Assembly (NCBI RefSeq): GCF_900215315.1
Contig: NZ_OBEB01000002.1
Coordinates: 478,450 to 542,449, forward strand
DNA from: Arsukibacterium tuosuense
Lineage (GTDB): Bacteria; Pseudomonadota; Gammaproteobacteria; Enterobacterales; Alteromonadaceae
Direction: 5' to 3'
Length of the DNA: 64,000 nucleotides
Of this stretch, positions 57,679 to 64,000 are shown piece after piece. Both the position numbers and the translations under genes were made by a program. Position 1 is the first letter of the stretch. Each line of letters opens with the position of its first letter. The notes beneath the pieces are model-generated. The model saw only the letters and a list, made by a program, of their open reading frames with translations. It had not been told where the DNA came from and ran no database searches.

Positions 57679-59388
57679 ATGACGATTGAAATTAAGGTAC
57701 CGGACATTGGTGCAGATGAGGTTGAAGTAACCGAAATACTGGTAAAGGTTGGCGATAAAGTCGAACCGGAACAGTCTTTAATTAATGTGGAAGGCGATAA
57801 AGCCGCCATGGAAATACCCGCCAGCGAAGGCGGCGTAGTCAAAGAGATTAAAGTGAAAACCGGTGAGATGGTTAAAACCGGCAGTCTGATTATGGTATTC
57901 GAAGGTGACGCTGACAACGCTGATAGCAAAGATGATGCTAAAAAGTCTGAAGACAAAAAGTCAGATGAGTCTGCTGCAGACGATAAAAAGTCGGACGATA
58001 AAAAACCAGCTGATAAAAAATCCGGCGGCGGTGCCAGCAAAGATGTTGAAGTCCCCGACATTGGTGGCGATCCGGTTGAAGTAACCGAAATTCTGGTAAA
58101 AGTTGGCGACACTGTAACTGCCGACCAGTCTCTGCTCAGCGTTGAAGGTGACAAAGCCAGTATGGAAGTACCGGCACCGTTCGATGGCAAAGTGAAAGAG
58201 ATTAAGGTCAGTGTTGGCGATAAAGTGTCGACCGGCAGCCTGATTATGATATTTGAAACCGCTGACGATGTTGGCGATGCCGATGATAGCGATGCCGATG
58301 CGGCTGACAGCGCAAGCGACAGTAAAGACAGCAGCAAATCAGACGGTAGCAGCGACAGCAAAGCCTCTGAGCAAAGCGACAGCAAGCAAGACAGCAAGGC
58401 AGCTGCCAGCTCAGACACTGCTGCTAAAGGCGAAGGCTTTGTTGAAAACAGCGCCTATGCCCACGCCTCCCCGGTTATCCGCCGTTTAGCCCGCGAGTTT
58501 GGTATTAACCTGGCTAAAGTTAAGGGTACTGGCCGTAAAGGCCGGGTTGTGAAAGAAGATGTGCAAAACTACGTCAAGCAGCTGGTGAAACAGGCTGAAA
58601 GCGGCGGCGCTGCTGCAGGCTCTGGTGCTGGCAGTAGCATGGGCTTTGATTTAATTGCCTGGCCAAAAGTTGATTTTGCCAAATTCGGCGAAGTGGAAAG
58701 TAAGCCGTTATCGCGTATTCAGAAGCTGTCGGGTAATAACCTGCACCGCAACTGGGTGCGTATTCCGCATGTTACCCAGTTCGACGAAGCCGACATTACC
58801 GGCCTGGAAGACTTCCGCAAAGAGCAAAATGCTTTAGCCGAGAAGAAGAAAATGGGTGTTAAATACACCCCGCTGGTATTTATTATGAAAGCGGTTGCCA
58901 AGGCGCTGGAAGAATTCCCTACTTTCTGCAGTTCATTGTCAGAAGATGGCCAGAGCCTGATAATGAAAAAGTACATTCACCTTGGTATAGCGGTAGATAC
59001 GCCCAATGGTTTAGTAGTGCCGGTAGTGAAAGATGTTAACAAAAAAGGCATTATTGAGCTGTCACGCGAGTTGATGGAAATATCCTCCAAGGCACGCGAA
59101 GGCAAACTCAGCTCTGCTGATATGCAGGGCGGCTGCTTTACGATTTCAAGCTTAGGTGGCATTGGCGGTACGGCGTTTACGCCGATTGTGAATGCACCGG
59201 AAGTGGCCATTCTGGGGGTGTCTAAATCAGAAGTTAAACCAAAATGGAACGGTAAAGAGTTCGAGCCTAAGTTAATGGTGCCGTTATCGGTATCGTACGA
59301 CCATAGGGTAATTGACGGTGCCCTGGCGGCACGCTTTACTGCCACTTTAGCCAGCTATCTGGCCGATATCCGGCAAATTATTATGTAA
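57679..59388 (+). CDS. aceF: Dihydrolipoamide acetyltransferase E2 with two lipoyl domains
   Basis: E2 carries acetyl groups on lipoyl-lysines and transfers them to CoA. The 569-residue protein has two lipoyl domains, with Lys41 ([10 protein letters not shown]) and Lys159 ([10 protein letters not shown]). A peripheral-subunit-binding domain lies about 264-302 ([20 protein letters not shown]), then the catalytic domain with His542 ([14 protein letters not shown]). E. coli has three lipoyl domains. The interdomain linkers are strikingly Asp/Lys/Ser-rich ([17 protein letters not shown] and [20 protein letters not shown]) instead of the Ala/Pro-rich linkers of E. coli. AAGGGG precedes the ATG; the gene is downstream of aceE. 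Confidence 0.97.
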   Translation: MTIEIKVPDIGADEVEVTEILVKVGDKVEPEQSLINVEGDKAAMEIPASEGGVVKEIKVKTGEMVKTGSLIMVFEGDADNADSKDDAKKSEDKKSDESAADDKKSDDKKPADKKSGGGASKDVEVPDIGGDPVEVTEILVKVGDTVTADQSLLSVEGDKASMEVPAPFDGKVKEIKVSVGDKVSTGSLIMIFETADDVGDADDSDADAADSASDSKDSSKSDGSSDSKASEQSDSKQDSKAAASSDTAAKGEGFVENSAYAHASPVIRRLAREFGINLAKVKGTGRKGRVVKEDVQNYVKQLVKQAESGGAAAGSGAGSSMGFDLIAWPKVDFAKFGEVESKPLSRIQKLSGNNLHRNWVRIPHVTQFDEADITGLEDFRKEQNALAEKKKMGVKYTPLVFIMKAVAKALEEFPTFCSSLSEDGQSLIMKKYIHLGIAVDTPNGLVVPVVKDVNKKGIIELSRELMEISSKAREGKLSSADMQGGCFTISSLGGIGGTAFTPIVNAPEVAILGVSKSEVKPKWNGKEFEPKLMVPLSVSYDHRVIDGALAARFTATLASYLADIRQIIM

Positions 59389-59397
59389 AACCGGCTT

Positions 59398-59424
59398 ACG
59401 CCAGCAAAAACTGGCGTAATTTTG
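59398..59424 (+). terminator. Weak stem-loop after aceF
   Basis: ACGCCAG (59398-59404) and CTGGCGT (59411-59417) pair around CAAAAA, followed by AATTTT. The T-tract is short, so partial readthrough into lpdA is expected. Confidence 0.5.
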
Positions 59425-59562
59425 CAGTAGTAACGCAATCTTGGGTTACAGAGTGGCGGCGCAGATGGTAAAATTCCGCCAATTTTTCGCCTGATGGCCG
59501 TGCCCTACAATGTGCTGCCGGGGCTGTAACCCGATAATGACCCGATAAAGAAAGGTATAACA

Positions 59563-60975
59563 ATGAGCAACGATATTAAAACTCAGTTAGTCGTCGTGGG
59601 CGCAGGCCCTGGTGGTTATTCAGCGGCATTCCGTGCAGCCGACTTAGGCTTAGAGGTTACTCTGGTTGAAGCGCGCAGCACCTTGGGTGGCGTTTGCTTA
59701 AACGTCGGTTGTATTCCGTCAAAAGCCTTATTACACGTTGCTAAAGTGATTGACGATGCCCACGATATGGCCTCACACGGCGTCACTTTCGGTGAGCCAA
59801 AAATCGATTTAGACAAAATCCGCGACTGGAAAGACAAAGTAGTAGGCCAGTTAACCAACGGCCTGGGCGGCATGGCGAAAATGCGCAAAGTGAAGGTGGT
59901 TAATGGTTTCGGTAAATTTACCGGTGCTAACACCTTACAGGTTGGCGACACTAAAATTACCTTTGAACACGCCATTATTGCCGCGGGTTCAGAGCCGGTA
60001 TCGCTGCCGTTTATTCCAAAAGACGACGACCGGGTTATCGACTCTACCGGCGCACTGGAATTAAAAGACATTCCGGGCGAAATGCTGGTATTAGGTGGTG
60101 GTATTATCGGCCTGGAAATGGGCACCGTATACCGCGCACTGGGTTCTAAAGTATCGGTAGTAGAATTTGCCGACCAGTTAGTACCGGCAGCCGACGCTGA
60201 CTTAGTAAAAGCCTATACCAAGTACAACAGCAAGAAATTCAACATTATGCTGTCAACCAAGGTTACCGCAGTTGAAGCCAAGAAAGACGGTTTATACGTT
60301 ACGTTTGAAGGCAAAAACGCACCGGATAAAGCGGTACGTTACGACAAAATTCTGGTTGCAGTTGGCCGTAAGCCAAACGGTAACCTGTTAGACGCCACCA
60401 AAGCGGGCGTTGAAGTAGACGAGCGCGGTTTTATCAATGTTGATAAGCAACTGCGTACCAACGTGAAACACATTCACGCCATTGGCGACGTTATCGGCCA
60501 GCCGATGTTAGCGCACAAAGCGGTACACGAAGGCCACGTAGCGGCTGAAGTTATCTCTGGTATGAAGCACTACTTCGACCCACGCTGCATTCCATCAGTA
60601 GCCTACACCGACCCGGAAATGGCCTGGACCGGCATTACCGAGAAAGAAGCGAAAGAGCAGGGCGTAAAAGTAGAAACCGCGACCTTCCCATGGGCAGCAT
60701 CAGGCCGTGCCATCGCCTCAGCCCGTACTGAAGGCTTCACCAAGCTAATCTTCGACAAAGAAACTCACCGCATTTTAGGTGGCGCTATTGTCGGTATTAA
60801 CGCTGGTGAAATGCTGGGCGAAATCTGCTTAGCAGTAGAAATGGGTGCCGACGCCGAAGATATCGCGTTAACCATTCACGCGCACCCAACGCTGAACGAG
60901 TCTATCGGCTTAGCCGCCGAAATATACGAAGGCTCAATCACCGATCTGCCAAACCCTAAAGCCAAGAAAAAGTAA
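59563..60975 (+). CDS. lpdA: Dihydrolipoamide dehydrogenase
   Basis: LpdA (E3) reoxidises dihydrolipoamide in the PDH and 2-oxoglutarate dehydrogenase complexes. The 470-residue flavoprotein has FAD-binding VVVGAGPGGYSAAFRAADL, the redox pair Cys45/Cys50 in GGVCLNVGCIPSKALLH, the NAD-binding VLGGGIIGLEMGTVYRALG and C-terminal HAHPTLNE. AAAGG precedes the ATG. It lies 174 bases after aceF, enough for its own promoter, as in E. coli. It ends with a strong terminator. GAA/AAA-rich codon use is noticeably more optimised than in neighbours, consistent with high expression. Confidence 0.98.
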   Translation: MSNDIKTQLVVVGAGPGGYSAAFRAADLGLEVTLVEARSTLGGVCLNVGCIPSKALLHVAKVIDDAHDMASHGVTFGEPKIDLDKIRDWKDKVVGQLTNGLGGMAKMRKVKVVNGFGKFTGANTLQVGDTKITFEHAIIAAGSEPVSLPFIPKDDDRVIDSTGALELKDIPGEMLVLGGGIIGLEMGTVYRALGSKVSVVEFADQLVPAADADLVKAYTKYNSKKFNIMLSTKVTAVEAKKDGLYVTFEGKNAPDKAVRYDKILVAVGRKPNGNLLDATKAGVEVDERGFINVDKQLRTNVKHIHAIGDVIGQPMLAHKAVHEGHVAAEVISGMKHYFDPRCIPSVAYTDPEMAWTGITEKEAKEQGVKVETATFPWAASGRAIASARTEGFTKLIFDKETHRILGGAIVGINAGEMLGEICLAVEMGADAEDIALTIHAHPTLNESIGLAAEIYEGSITDLPNPKAKKK

Positions 60976-60998
60976 TTTTTCGACGTTCTAGATAAAAC

Positions 60999-61028
60999 AA
61001 AGGCCGCATTTGCGGCCTTTGTTGTTTT
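60999..61028 (+). terminator. Intrinsic terminator after lpdA
   Basis: AAAGGCCGCA (60999-61008) and TGCGGCCTTT (61011-61020) are perfect 10-base arms around TT, followed by a T-rich tail. Confidence 0.9.
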
Positions 61029-61096
61029 TGCCTGCCTTGTAATTTAGCTACCTTTAAACCATACTGCCTTTGTGCATGATTAAATACATAGTAATG

Positions 61097-61110
61097 TACA
61101 CATATGTGTA
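61097..61110. promoter_or_regulatory. Palindromic candidate operator of yafNO
   Basis: TACACATATGTGTA is a perfect 14-base palindrome 21 bases before the yafN-like ATG. It overlaps TGTACA (61095-61100), the core hexamer bound by YefM/Phd-type antitoxins, so antitoxin autoregulation is plausible. Confidence 0.6.
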
Positions 61111-61130
61111 ATTTTTTCTTGAGGTGGGTT

Positions 61131-61424
61131 ATGGCGTCACATGCTATTTTAGCGGAAAAGGCGGTTTCGGTATCTGAAGCCCGCAAAAACTTAAGCCAGT
61201 ATTTTATCGATGAACCCGTGGCTGTGTTGTCGAATAACAAGCCCACCGGTTATATGCTAAGTGCTGATCTATATGAAAAAATGCTGCGGATTATTGAGGC
61301 GTCCGGCGCAGCAGAGCCGGGGTTCTTCCGGCCAAGCGCGGTAAGGTTGAAGGAAATAAGCCGGATCAGTGAGAAACTGCTGTTAGAGGCCGATGCAGCC
61401 AAGTTGAGCGAATTTAGCGAGTGA
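61131..61424 (+). CDS. yafN: YafN-like antitoxin (Phd/YefM family)
   Basis: The 97-residue protein starts at ATG 61131, with a GAGG ribosome site. AILAEKAVSVSEARKNLSQY, PVAVLSNNKPTGYMLS and FFRPSAVRLKEISR align by eye with E. coli YafN along its whole length. The N-terminal half is the DNA-binding Phd/YefM fold and the C-terminal half binds the toxin. Its stop overlaps the start of the YafO-like gene (GTGA). It would neutralise the toxin and repress the operon. E. coli yafN follows dinB; no dinB is here. Confidence 0.93.
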   Translation: MASHAILAEKAVSVSEARKNLSQYFIDEPVAVLSNNKPTGYMLSADLYEKMLRIIEASGAAEPGFFRPSAVRLKEISRISEKLLLEADAAKLSEFSE

Positions 61425-61816
61425 TCCGGGTATTTACCAGCAAGGTCCTTGATGAAGCGCTAATGCCAGCAGAGCGAACCGCGTTAATCCAGGATTTTAA
61501 GCAGTATAAGACTGGAGTGCTACCGGCCCTGTTTGGTAAAGATGTACCGTACGACCATCCATTTAACCTCGACGTCATTAAGCAAGAGCAAGTAAGGCAT
61601 ATTCATCTGGCAGCAAATGGATCTGGGTTTCCGGTTTTGCTGGCCCAACTAAAACGCATCAGCGATACCCATTTGGTATACTGCCGGGGCTTTACGAATG
61701 AAAACTGCTACTTGCTAATGGCCATTCTAAAACCCAACGCCCATGATTTGGCCAAATCTAACCAACTAATGTACCAGCTTGGTTTGATGGCGCAGGCTTT
61801 TCGACAGCAGCTTTAA
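61421..61816 (+). CDS. yafO: YafO-like ribosome-dependent mRNA interferase toxin
   Basis: YafO binds the ribosome and cleaves mRNA 3' to the start codon. The 131-residue protein begins at GTG overlapping the yafN stop. RVFTSKVLDEALMPAE, QEQVRHIHLA, HLVYCRGFTNENCYLLMAIL and NQLMYQLGLMAQAFRQQL align well with E. coli YafO (132 residues). The pairing and 4-base overlap support an intact toxin-antitoxin unit. No frameshift is seen. Confidence 0.92.
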   Translation: MIRVFTSKVLDEALMPAERTALIQDFKQYKTGVLPALFGKDVPYDHPFNLDVIKQEQVRHIHLAANGSGFPVLLAQLKRISDTHLVYCRGFTNENCYLLMAILKPNAHDLAKSNQLMYQLGLMAQAFRQQL

Positions 61817-61903
61817 GGCATAGTGAGTAAATTTAAATTTTAACTGATTGCCGCTAAGTCTTTACCTTGCTAGCATCACCATTCCATATATCAGGTACGA
61901 CTT

Positions 61904-62884
61904 ATGCGCTTTTGGCTATTTACCTTGTTGCTGCTTTTGCTTAGATCGCCGCTGGCTTATAGCCAACAACAATACACAGAAGCTGCCTGTATTTTGCTGC
62001 AACAGCAAATAGAGCGCTTTAGCCCTCAGCCGCAGTTAAGTACTTACCAGGACAGCAAACGCCAGTTTGATAAGCATTGTCAGAAGCCTATACCGGCGCC
62101 TGATAAACCGCTGGTATTAACCAATATTCCAGCTAAGTCGGCCATGCCGCCGGCTAACACTGCTGCGGAGAGTGTGGCTGCGCCAGCAAACCCATCTGCA
62201 CAGGTACAAAAATTCGATATAGGCGCTATGATGCTTAGCCTGTTTACGCCTTATATTCCTTACATTATTGGCACGCTGTTGCTTTTAGTGCTGCCCGGCT
62301 TGCTAATTGCTTTGGTGTTTGGCAATAAGGCGAGATTTTTGGGGGCTATGGCCGAACGGCAACTGCATCGGCTGTTAGTGCGCAACTTACCAGTAGCTTA
62401 TCAACATTACCGCAATTTGATCCTGGAAACAGCCAAGGGAGATTTAACCGAGATTGACCATCTTGTGCTAAGCCCATTTGGGATTTTTGTGATTGAAGTG
62501 AAAAACTATAAAGGCTGGATTTTTGGCAGTGAACACCAGCCTCAGTGGACAGTACAGCATTTTCGCAGTAAAGGCAGTTTTCAAAACCCTTTGCATCAGA
62601 ACAGTAAACATACCGCCGCAGTAAAGTTTGCTCTGGGAATAAGTTTACATGACAGCAAGCAGGTGCATTCCATAGTTGCTTTTAGCGACCGCGCAGAGCT
62701 CAGAACGTCGCTACCGGCGCAGGTTTGCTATATCAGACAGGTGGCAGCGTATATTCAGCAATTTACCCAGCCTTGTTTTAGTGATGAACAGCTGCGCCAG
62801 TTTACAGCCAGACTGAATATTATGGCTTCAAAGCAAAGAAATCTGCGTAAAGTGCACCTGAAACAAGTTAAGAGCCGGCAATGA
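61904..62884 (+). CDS. NERD-domain protein with signal peptide and membrane span
   Basis: The 326-residue protein has a signal-like leader (FWLFTLLLLLLRSPLAYS). A short Cys-containing helical part follows, then a Pro/Ala linker and one strong membrane segment (about 113-140, IPYIIGTLLLLVLPGLLIAL). The C-terminal NERD (nuclease-related) domain faces the cytoplasm if the topology is simple. NERD motifs are visible: Glu151 (AERQLHRLL), Asp185 (EIDHLVL) and Glu198-x-Lys200 (VIEVKNYKG), the restriction-endonuclease-like core. Nuclease activity is not proven for the family. It sits between the toxin pair and the RNase pair, which suggests an accessory or defence-type island. Confidence 0.8.
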   Translation: MRFWLFTLLLLLLRSPLAYSQQQYTEAACILLQQQIERFSPQPQLSTYQDSKRQFDKHCQKPIPAPDKPLVLTNIPAKSAMPPANTAAESVAAPANPSAQVQKFDIGAMMLSLFTPYIPYIIGTLLLLVLPGLLIALVFGNKARFLGAMAERQLHRLLVRNLPVAYQHYRNLILETAKGDLTEIDHLVLSPFGIFVIEVKNYKGWIFGSEHQPQWTVQHFRSKGSFQNPLHQNSKHTAAVKFALGISLHDSKQVHSIVAFSDRAELRTSLPAQVCYIRQVAAYIQQFTQPCFSDEQLRQFTARLNIMASKQRNLRKVHLKQVKSRQ

Positions 62885-62897
62885 TATAGGGGAACAC

Positions 62898-62942
62898 ATG
62901 AAACCGGATGAAAGTTCAGTTGTACCCGCAATGAATGTCTGA
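62898..62942 (+). CDS. 14-codon open frame, doubtful
   Basis: An ATG at 62898 with GGGGAA upstream opens a 14-residue frame (MKPDESSVVPAMNV) before a TGA. It lies between the NERD and RNase genes. It could be a leader, a remnant of a lost gene, or chance. Confidence 0.25.
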   Translation: MKPDESSVVPAMNV

Positions 62943-62977
62943 GATTATTGAGTTGGTTATTTAGAAAAGGATTTCAC

Positions 62978-63382
62978 ATGAAAAAGTTGCTGGTTTTATT
63001 ACTGGTGTTGGCTGGTATCTACCATTTTCAAGGTAGTAATATTAGCAAAGGCTTTAATGACGGTTTTAACAATGTTGTAGCTGAACAGAACGCCTCCACC
63101 CAATCACATCAGTCTGCACAAGAACGGGAGCTACAAAGAACTTTACAACGGATCCGTAGCAATGGCCCGTTCCCTTATGATCGCGATGGTATAACCTTTC
63201 AAAACAGAGAACGTTTGTTACCGTCTAAACCAAACGGTTACTACCGGGAATATACTGTTGATACACCCGGCCTTTCCCATCGTGGGCCGCGGCGGGTAGT
63301 AACTGGCGGCAATCCGCCGGTAGTATTTTATTACACCGAAGATCATTACCGGTCCTTTCGTACCATTTCTGGTGCGCCATGA
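62978..63382 (+). CDS. Exported barnase-like ribonuclease
   Basis: The 134-residue protein starts at ATG 62978, with AAGGA upstream; an earlier start in the same frame is less likely. The leader MKKLLVLLLVLAGIYHF directs export or anchors the protein. The C-terminal domain resembles microbial N1/T1/U2 RNases: GYYREYTVDTPG with Glu91, HRGPRRVV with the catalytic Arg, and YYTEDHYRSF with His123, the expected acid-base pair and phosphate-binding Arg. It cleaves RNA after guanine in known relatives. Its stop overlaps the barstar start (ATGA), so the inhibitor is made together with it. Confidence 0.87.
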   Translation: MKKLLVLLLVLAGIYHFQGSNISKGFNDGFNNVVAEQNASTQSHQSAQERELQRTLQRIRSNGPFPYDRDGITFQNRERLLPSKPNGYYREYTVDTPGLSHRGPRRVVTGGNPPVVFYYTEDHYRSFRTISGAP

Positions 63383-63732
63383 TCAAGCAAGCCAATAACA
63401 ATCAGATTATATTGCAGCATGCCATTGCCCCCGCCAATGCTATTTGCCTTGCGCAAGATGGCAAACTTAACAAACAGAGTATTTTAACTTGCTTGCAAAA
63501 GCATTTTTCGTTTCCCGATTATTTCGGCGGAAATTTCGACGCCGCTTATGACTTGTTGCTGGATATTGTTGATACCCTGACCGCACCAACCCTCTGGCGT
63601 TTTTGCACTGGCAGCCAACCAACAACGGATAGTGATGCGCTTGCCAGCTGGCAGCAATTAATGCAAGACCTGATGCACTATGCCGACAGTAAAGGGGTAA
63701 AGCTGCAGGTTGAGTTATTTATCGAACCTTAA
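63379..63732 (+). CDS. Barstar-like ribonuclease inhibitor
   Basis: The 117-residue cytosolic protein carries the barstar-family fold: FSFPDYFGGNFDAAYDLLLDI and LWRFCTGSQPT fit the inhibitor core, with acidic residues to cover the RNase active site. The ATG overlaps the RNase stop codon in ATGA. It is expected to protect the cytosol from RNase that has not yet been exported. Similar barnase-barstar-like pairs occur in many bacteria, including some with a role in contact-dependent competition. It is the last complete gene in the window. Confidence 0.88.
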   Translation: MIKQANNNQIILQHAIAPANAICLAQDGKLNKQSILTCLQKHFSFPDYFGGNFDAAYDLLLDIVDTLTAPTLWRFCTGSQPTTDSDALASWQQLMQDLMHYADSKGVKLQVELFIEP

Positions 63733-63965
63733 ATAGTGCGTTCGGGTAAGTCTTAAAAGTTGTAATATCGGGGTCAAATAAAAATCTAAATTGCAGTTCG
63801 AAAAAGTGGCGCTGTGTCGCCTGAAAGTATTTCTGTACTAAAATCTCGTTACATTTTCTGCGGTGAATTCCTGCCGATGAGCTGCTATAAAATTAGGGTC
63901 AGATACTGAGGTATCCCCACAAAATTGTTAGCTAAAACAAAAAGATGAATTCAGAAGGAACATTC
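63733..63965. other. Intergenic region at right end, with repeated GGGTCA motifs
   Basis: This 233-base stretch holds GGGGTCAAAT at 63770 and AGGGTCAGAT at 63894, which look like copies of one short sequence 124 bases apart. Such GGGTCAnAT stretches are often found beside small transposases or RAYT-type elements, but no such gene is seen in this window. Confidence 0.45.
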
Positions 63966-64000
63966 ATGGCGTTCGGTGATCAGATCAATCGCCAAACATC
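63966..64000 (+). CDS. Partial CDS running off the right edge
   Basis: ATG at 63966 follows AAGGA by seven bases and opens MAFGDQINRQT, which reaches the edge without a stop. Only 11 residues are visible, so no identity can be given. Confidence 0.45.
   Translation, partial: MAFGDQINRQT

Noticed and set aside
57618..58418. Minus-strand Ser/Leu-rich frame of 266 codons opposite aceF
   Set aside because: It arises from the low-complexity Asp/Lys/Ser linkers of AceF read backwards; no independent signals were seen.

Overview
The window looks like a chromosomal segment of a marine or freshwater gammaproteobacterium, most plausibly in the Rheinheimera / Arsukibacterium / Alishewanella neighbourhood of the Alteromonadales. 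This is inferred, not proven. It rests on near 50% GC, Shewanella/Alteromonas-like proteins, a pdhR-aceE-aceF-lpdA locus with textbook PdhR operators, a Zur-type MerC/ZnuD pair, Kdo-based LPS genes and an unusual number of exported or cytosolic peptidases. I see no rRNA, tRNA, CRISPR array or complete insertion sequence.

Layout. 1-8.4 kb: a cut amidohydrolase, fumC and an S10 peptidase on the minus strand. Then come a complementary pair of bacterioferritin subunits, oligopeptidase B, and a ZIP metal transporter behind a perfect Fur-box palindrome. 8.5-16.9 kb: a pitrilysin-like lipoprotein protease, an exported lipase coupled to an unknown exported protein, and a divergent MerC-like / ZnuD-like zinc pair sharing a perfect Zur box. 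17-28.7 kb: katG, a ParD-like regulator overlapping methionine aminopeptidase, a PhoD-like phosphatase, gorA, prlC, a lipoprotein, a Tag-like protein, rsmJ and a peroxiredoxin. 28.8-32.9 kb: an LPS/glycan locus with two glycosyltransferases and a WaaA-KdkA fusion. 33-40.6 kb: a Sel1-repeat protein, a subtilisin with PA and two PPC domains, a BaiN-like flavoprotein and two poorly known genes. 40.7-44 kb: a TrkH K+ transporter followed by a short KdpD-like kinase and a KdpE-like regulator. 44-54 kb: an S9 peptidase, CBS protein, small exported protein, YgjV-like protein, oxidoreductase, YkgJ-like protein, a GGDEF protein with a degenerate active motif, and recQ. 54-61 kb: pdhR, aceE, aceF and lpdA. 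61.1-63.7 kb: an accessory cluster with a YafN/YafO toxin-antitoxin pair, a NERD-domain protein and an exported barnase-like RNase overlapping its barstar-like inhibitor.

How the parts work together. Metal homeostasis is a theme: iron storage by the Bfr pair, a Fur-box-linked ZIP permease, and Zur-linked zinc uptake. Peroxide defence is spread over katG, gorA and the peroxiredoxin. Seven peptidase genes (S10, oligopeptidase B, M16, M3, S8, S9, Map) fit a peptide-scavenging heterotroph. The most unusual items are the WaaA-KdkA fusion, the ParD-like/Map pair with a palindromic operator on its promoter, the TrkH-KdpDE-like module with a KdpE-like direct repeat, the lipase-coupled exported protein, and the toxin cluster at the right end.
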